A DNA stretch of 6,787 nucleotides from an uncultured Prevotella sp. GTDB lineage: Bacteria > Bacteroidota > Bacteroidia > Bacteroidales > Bacteroidaceae. Position 1 is the first letter of the stretch; each line of letters opens with the position of its first letter. The position numbers and the translations under genes were made by a program. Below, piece after piece: positions 5,884-6,787 of the stretch. The stretch lies in assembly GCA_934217675.1 (NCBI GenBank), contig CAKQCV010000106.1, forward strand, positions 1-6,787, given 5' to 3'. The notes beneath the pieces are model-generated. The model did not search any database, was not told where the DNA came from, and saw only the letters and a program-made list of their open reading frames with translations.

Positions 5884-6787
5884 TTAATGGTGGAACAAAC
5901 GAACGCCTGTGAATGCCATTGTTATTCCATATTTGTCGCAAGTGTCGATAACGTTGTCGTCGCGCACTGAGCCACCTGCCTGAGCAATAAACTCCACGCC
6001 ACTCTTGTGTGCACGCTCTATATTGTCTCCAAATGGGAAGAAAGCGTCGCTACCAAGAGCCACTTTGGTATTTTGTGCAATCCAGGCTTTCTTTTCCTCC
6101 ATAGTGAGCACTTCTGGCTTTTCTGTGAAGAATTTCTGCCATGTTCCATCGGCAAGAACATCGTCATGATCTTCGCTGATGTAAACATCAATAGTATTGT
6201 CGCGGTCAGCACGGCGTATGCCAGGCACGAAAGGCAAGTTCATTACTTTTGGATGTTGGCGTAGCCACCAGATGTCAGCCTTGTTTCCGGCAAGTCGCGT
6301 GCAGTGTATACGGCTTTGCTGTCCGGCTCCGATACCGATAGCCTGTCCGTCCTTCACATAGCATACAGAGTTACTCTGAGTATATTTCAGAGTGATAAGG
6401 CTGATGATAAGGTCGCGTTTGGCTTCCTCTGTGAAAGTTTTGTTCTTTGTTGGAATATTTTCAAAAAGTGCGGGATCGTCAAGTTTAACCTCGTTGCGCC
6501 CTTGTTCGAAAGTTATTCCGAACACTTGCTTGTGTTCAATAGGTGCAGGCTTGTATGCAGGGTCAATTTTTATAACGTTGTAAGTGCCCTTGCGCTTTGC
6601 CTTCAATATCTCAAGAGCCTCGTCAGTAAAGTCTGGAGCTATAACGCCATCGCTCACTTCTCTTTTCAGAAGTGTGGCTGTAGCAGCATCGCATGTGTCG
6701 CTGAGAGCCACGAAATCACCATATGAACTCATTCTGTCGGCACCGCGAGCTCTTGCGTATGCGCATGCTATTGGAGAAAGTTCAATC
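5884..6787 (-). CDS. purH: AICAR formyltransferase (PurH-type, partial: N-terminus off the right edge)
   Basis: This cytoplasmic purine-synthesis enzyme transfers the formyl group of 10-formyl-tetrahydrofolate to AICAR, giving FAICAR. The frame enters from the right edge and runs for 300 codons to TAA 5884-5886. An ATG at 6732 is internal: the frame stays open upstream with conserved sequence (ELSPIACAYARARGADR). Counting from that methionine, signatures are SSYGDFVALSD (2-12), SDGVIAP (27-33), the nucleotide/folate-region stretch YTQSNSVCYVKDGQAIGIGAGQ (117-138, shown here in two overlapping family motifs), ALGSDAFFPFGDN (225-237), GGSVRDDNVID (253-263) and the C-terminal AFTGVRLFHH. The catalytic Lys-His pair of the family should lie upstream, outside the window. 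The wording resembles the stand-alone formyltransferase (about 390 aa, known in Clostridia and some Bacteroidota) more than the bifunctional E. coli-type PurH, so an IMP cyclohydrolase domain may be absent. That cannot be seen here. Confidence 0.92.
   Translation of the reverse strand, partial: IELSPIACAYARARGADRMSSYGDFVALSDTCDAATATLLKREVSDGVIAPDFTDEALEILKAKRKGTYNVIKIDPAYKPAPIEHKQVFGITFEQGRNEVKLDDPALFENIPTKNKTFTEEAKRDLIISLITLKYTQSNSVCYVKDGQAIGIGAGQQSRIHCTRLAGNKADIWWLRQHPKVMNLPFVPGIRRADRDNTIDVYISEDHDDVLADGTWQKFFTEKPEVLTMEEKKAWIAQNTKVALGSDAFFPFGDNIERAHKSGVEFIAQAGGSVRDDNVIDTCDKYGITMAFTGVRLFHH

Noticed and set aside
6304..6726. 140-codon open frame on the plus strand within the purH fragment
   Set aside because: It is the antisense shadow of conserved AICAR formyltransferase codons and has no recognisable product.
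1..6787. Mobile element, CRISPR array, tRNA/rRNA, toxin-antitoxin or defence system
   Set aside because: No transposase, integrase, regularly spaced repeat set, cloverleaf sequence or defence-type domain was found; the window is filled with core metabolic and envelope genes in one orientation.

Overview
The window looks like chromosomal housekeeping DNA from a Bacteroidota member, most likely Bacteroidales (Prevotella/Bacteroides-like). Three kinds of evidence support this. The protein sequences match that group in style: a roughly 630-residue LptF/LptG permease, a fused RibBA, and an ExbB with a long N-terminus. The promoters fit the Bacteroidota -7 consensus TAnnTTTG. The start codons sit in A-rich leaders without a Shine-Dalgarno sequence. 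The genus is inference only.

All genes lie on the minus strand, so transcription runs from high to low coordinates. In that order: (1) the C-terminal 300 codons of an AICAR formyltransferase (purH type), entering from the right edge; (2) a tiny, very basic unrecognised protein (61 aa), 7 nt behind purH, followed by a 14-bp hairpin; (3) a promoter and structured leader, then an LptF/LptG-family lipopolysaccharide-export permease; (4) ribBA, 42 nt behind it, the bifunctional enzyme for the first steps of both branches of riboflavin synthesis, followed by a 17-bp stem hairpin; (5) a promoter with an inverted repeat, then a class I (subgroup Ib) aspartate aminotransferase; (6) a 254-nt intergenic region with a perfect 18-bp palindrome, a -7 box and a 14-bp tandem repeat, then the first 246 codons of an ExbB/TolQ/MotA proton-channel protein running off the left edge.

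The layout suggests four transcription units: purH-orf61, lptF/G-ribBA, aspB and exbB. The genes serve separate core functions (purine synthesis, envelope LPS transport, flavin synthesis, amino-acid metabolism, proton-motive-force energisation), and no shared pathway is evident. I see no mobile element, CRISPR array, tRNA/rRNA or defence system. I did not find a convincing new system. The points most worth a second look are the control regions (especially upstream of exbB and lptF/G), the small basic ORF, the long C-terminal extension of the permease and the apparently stand-alone type of AICAR formyltransferase.
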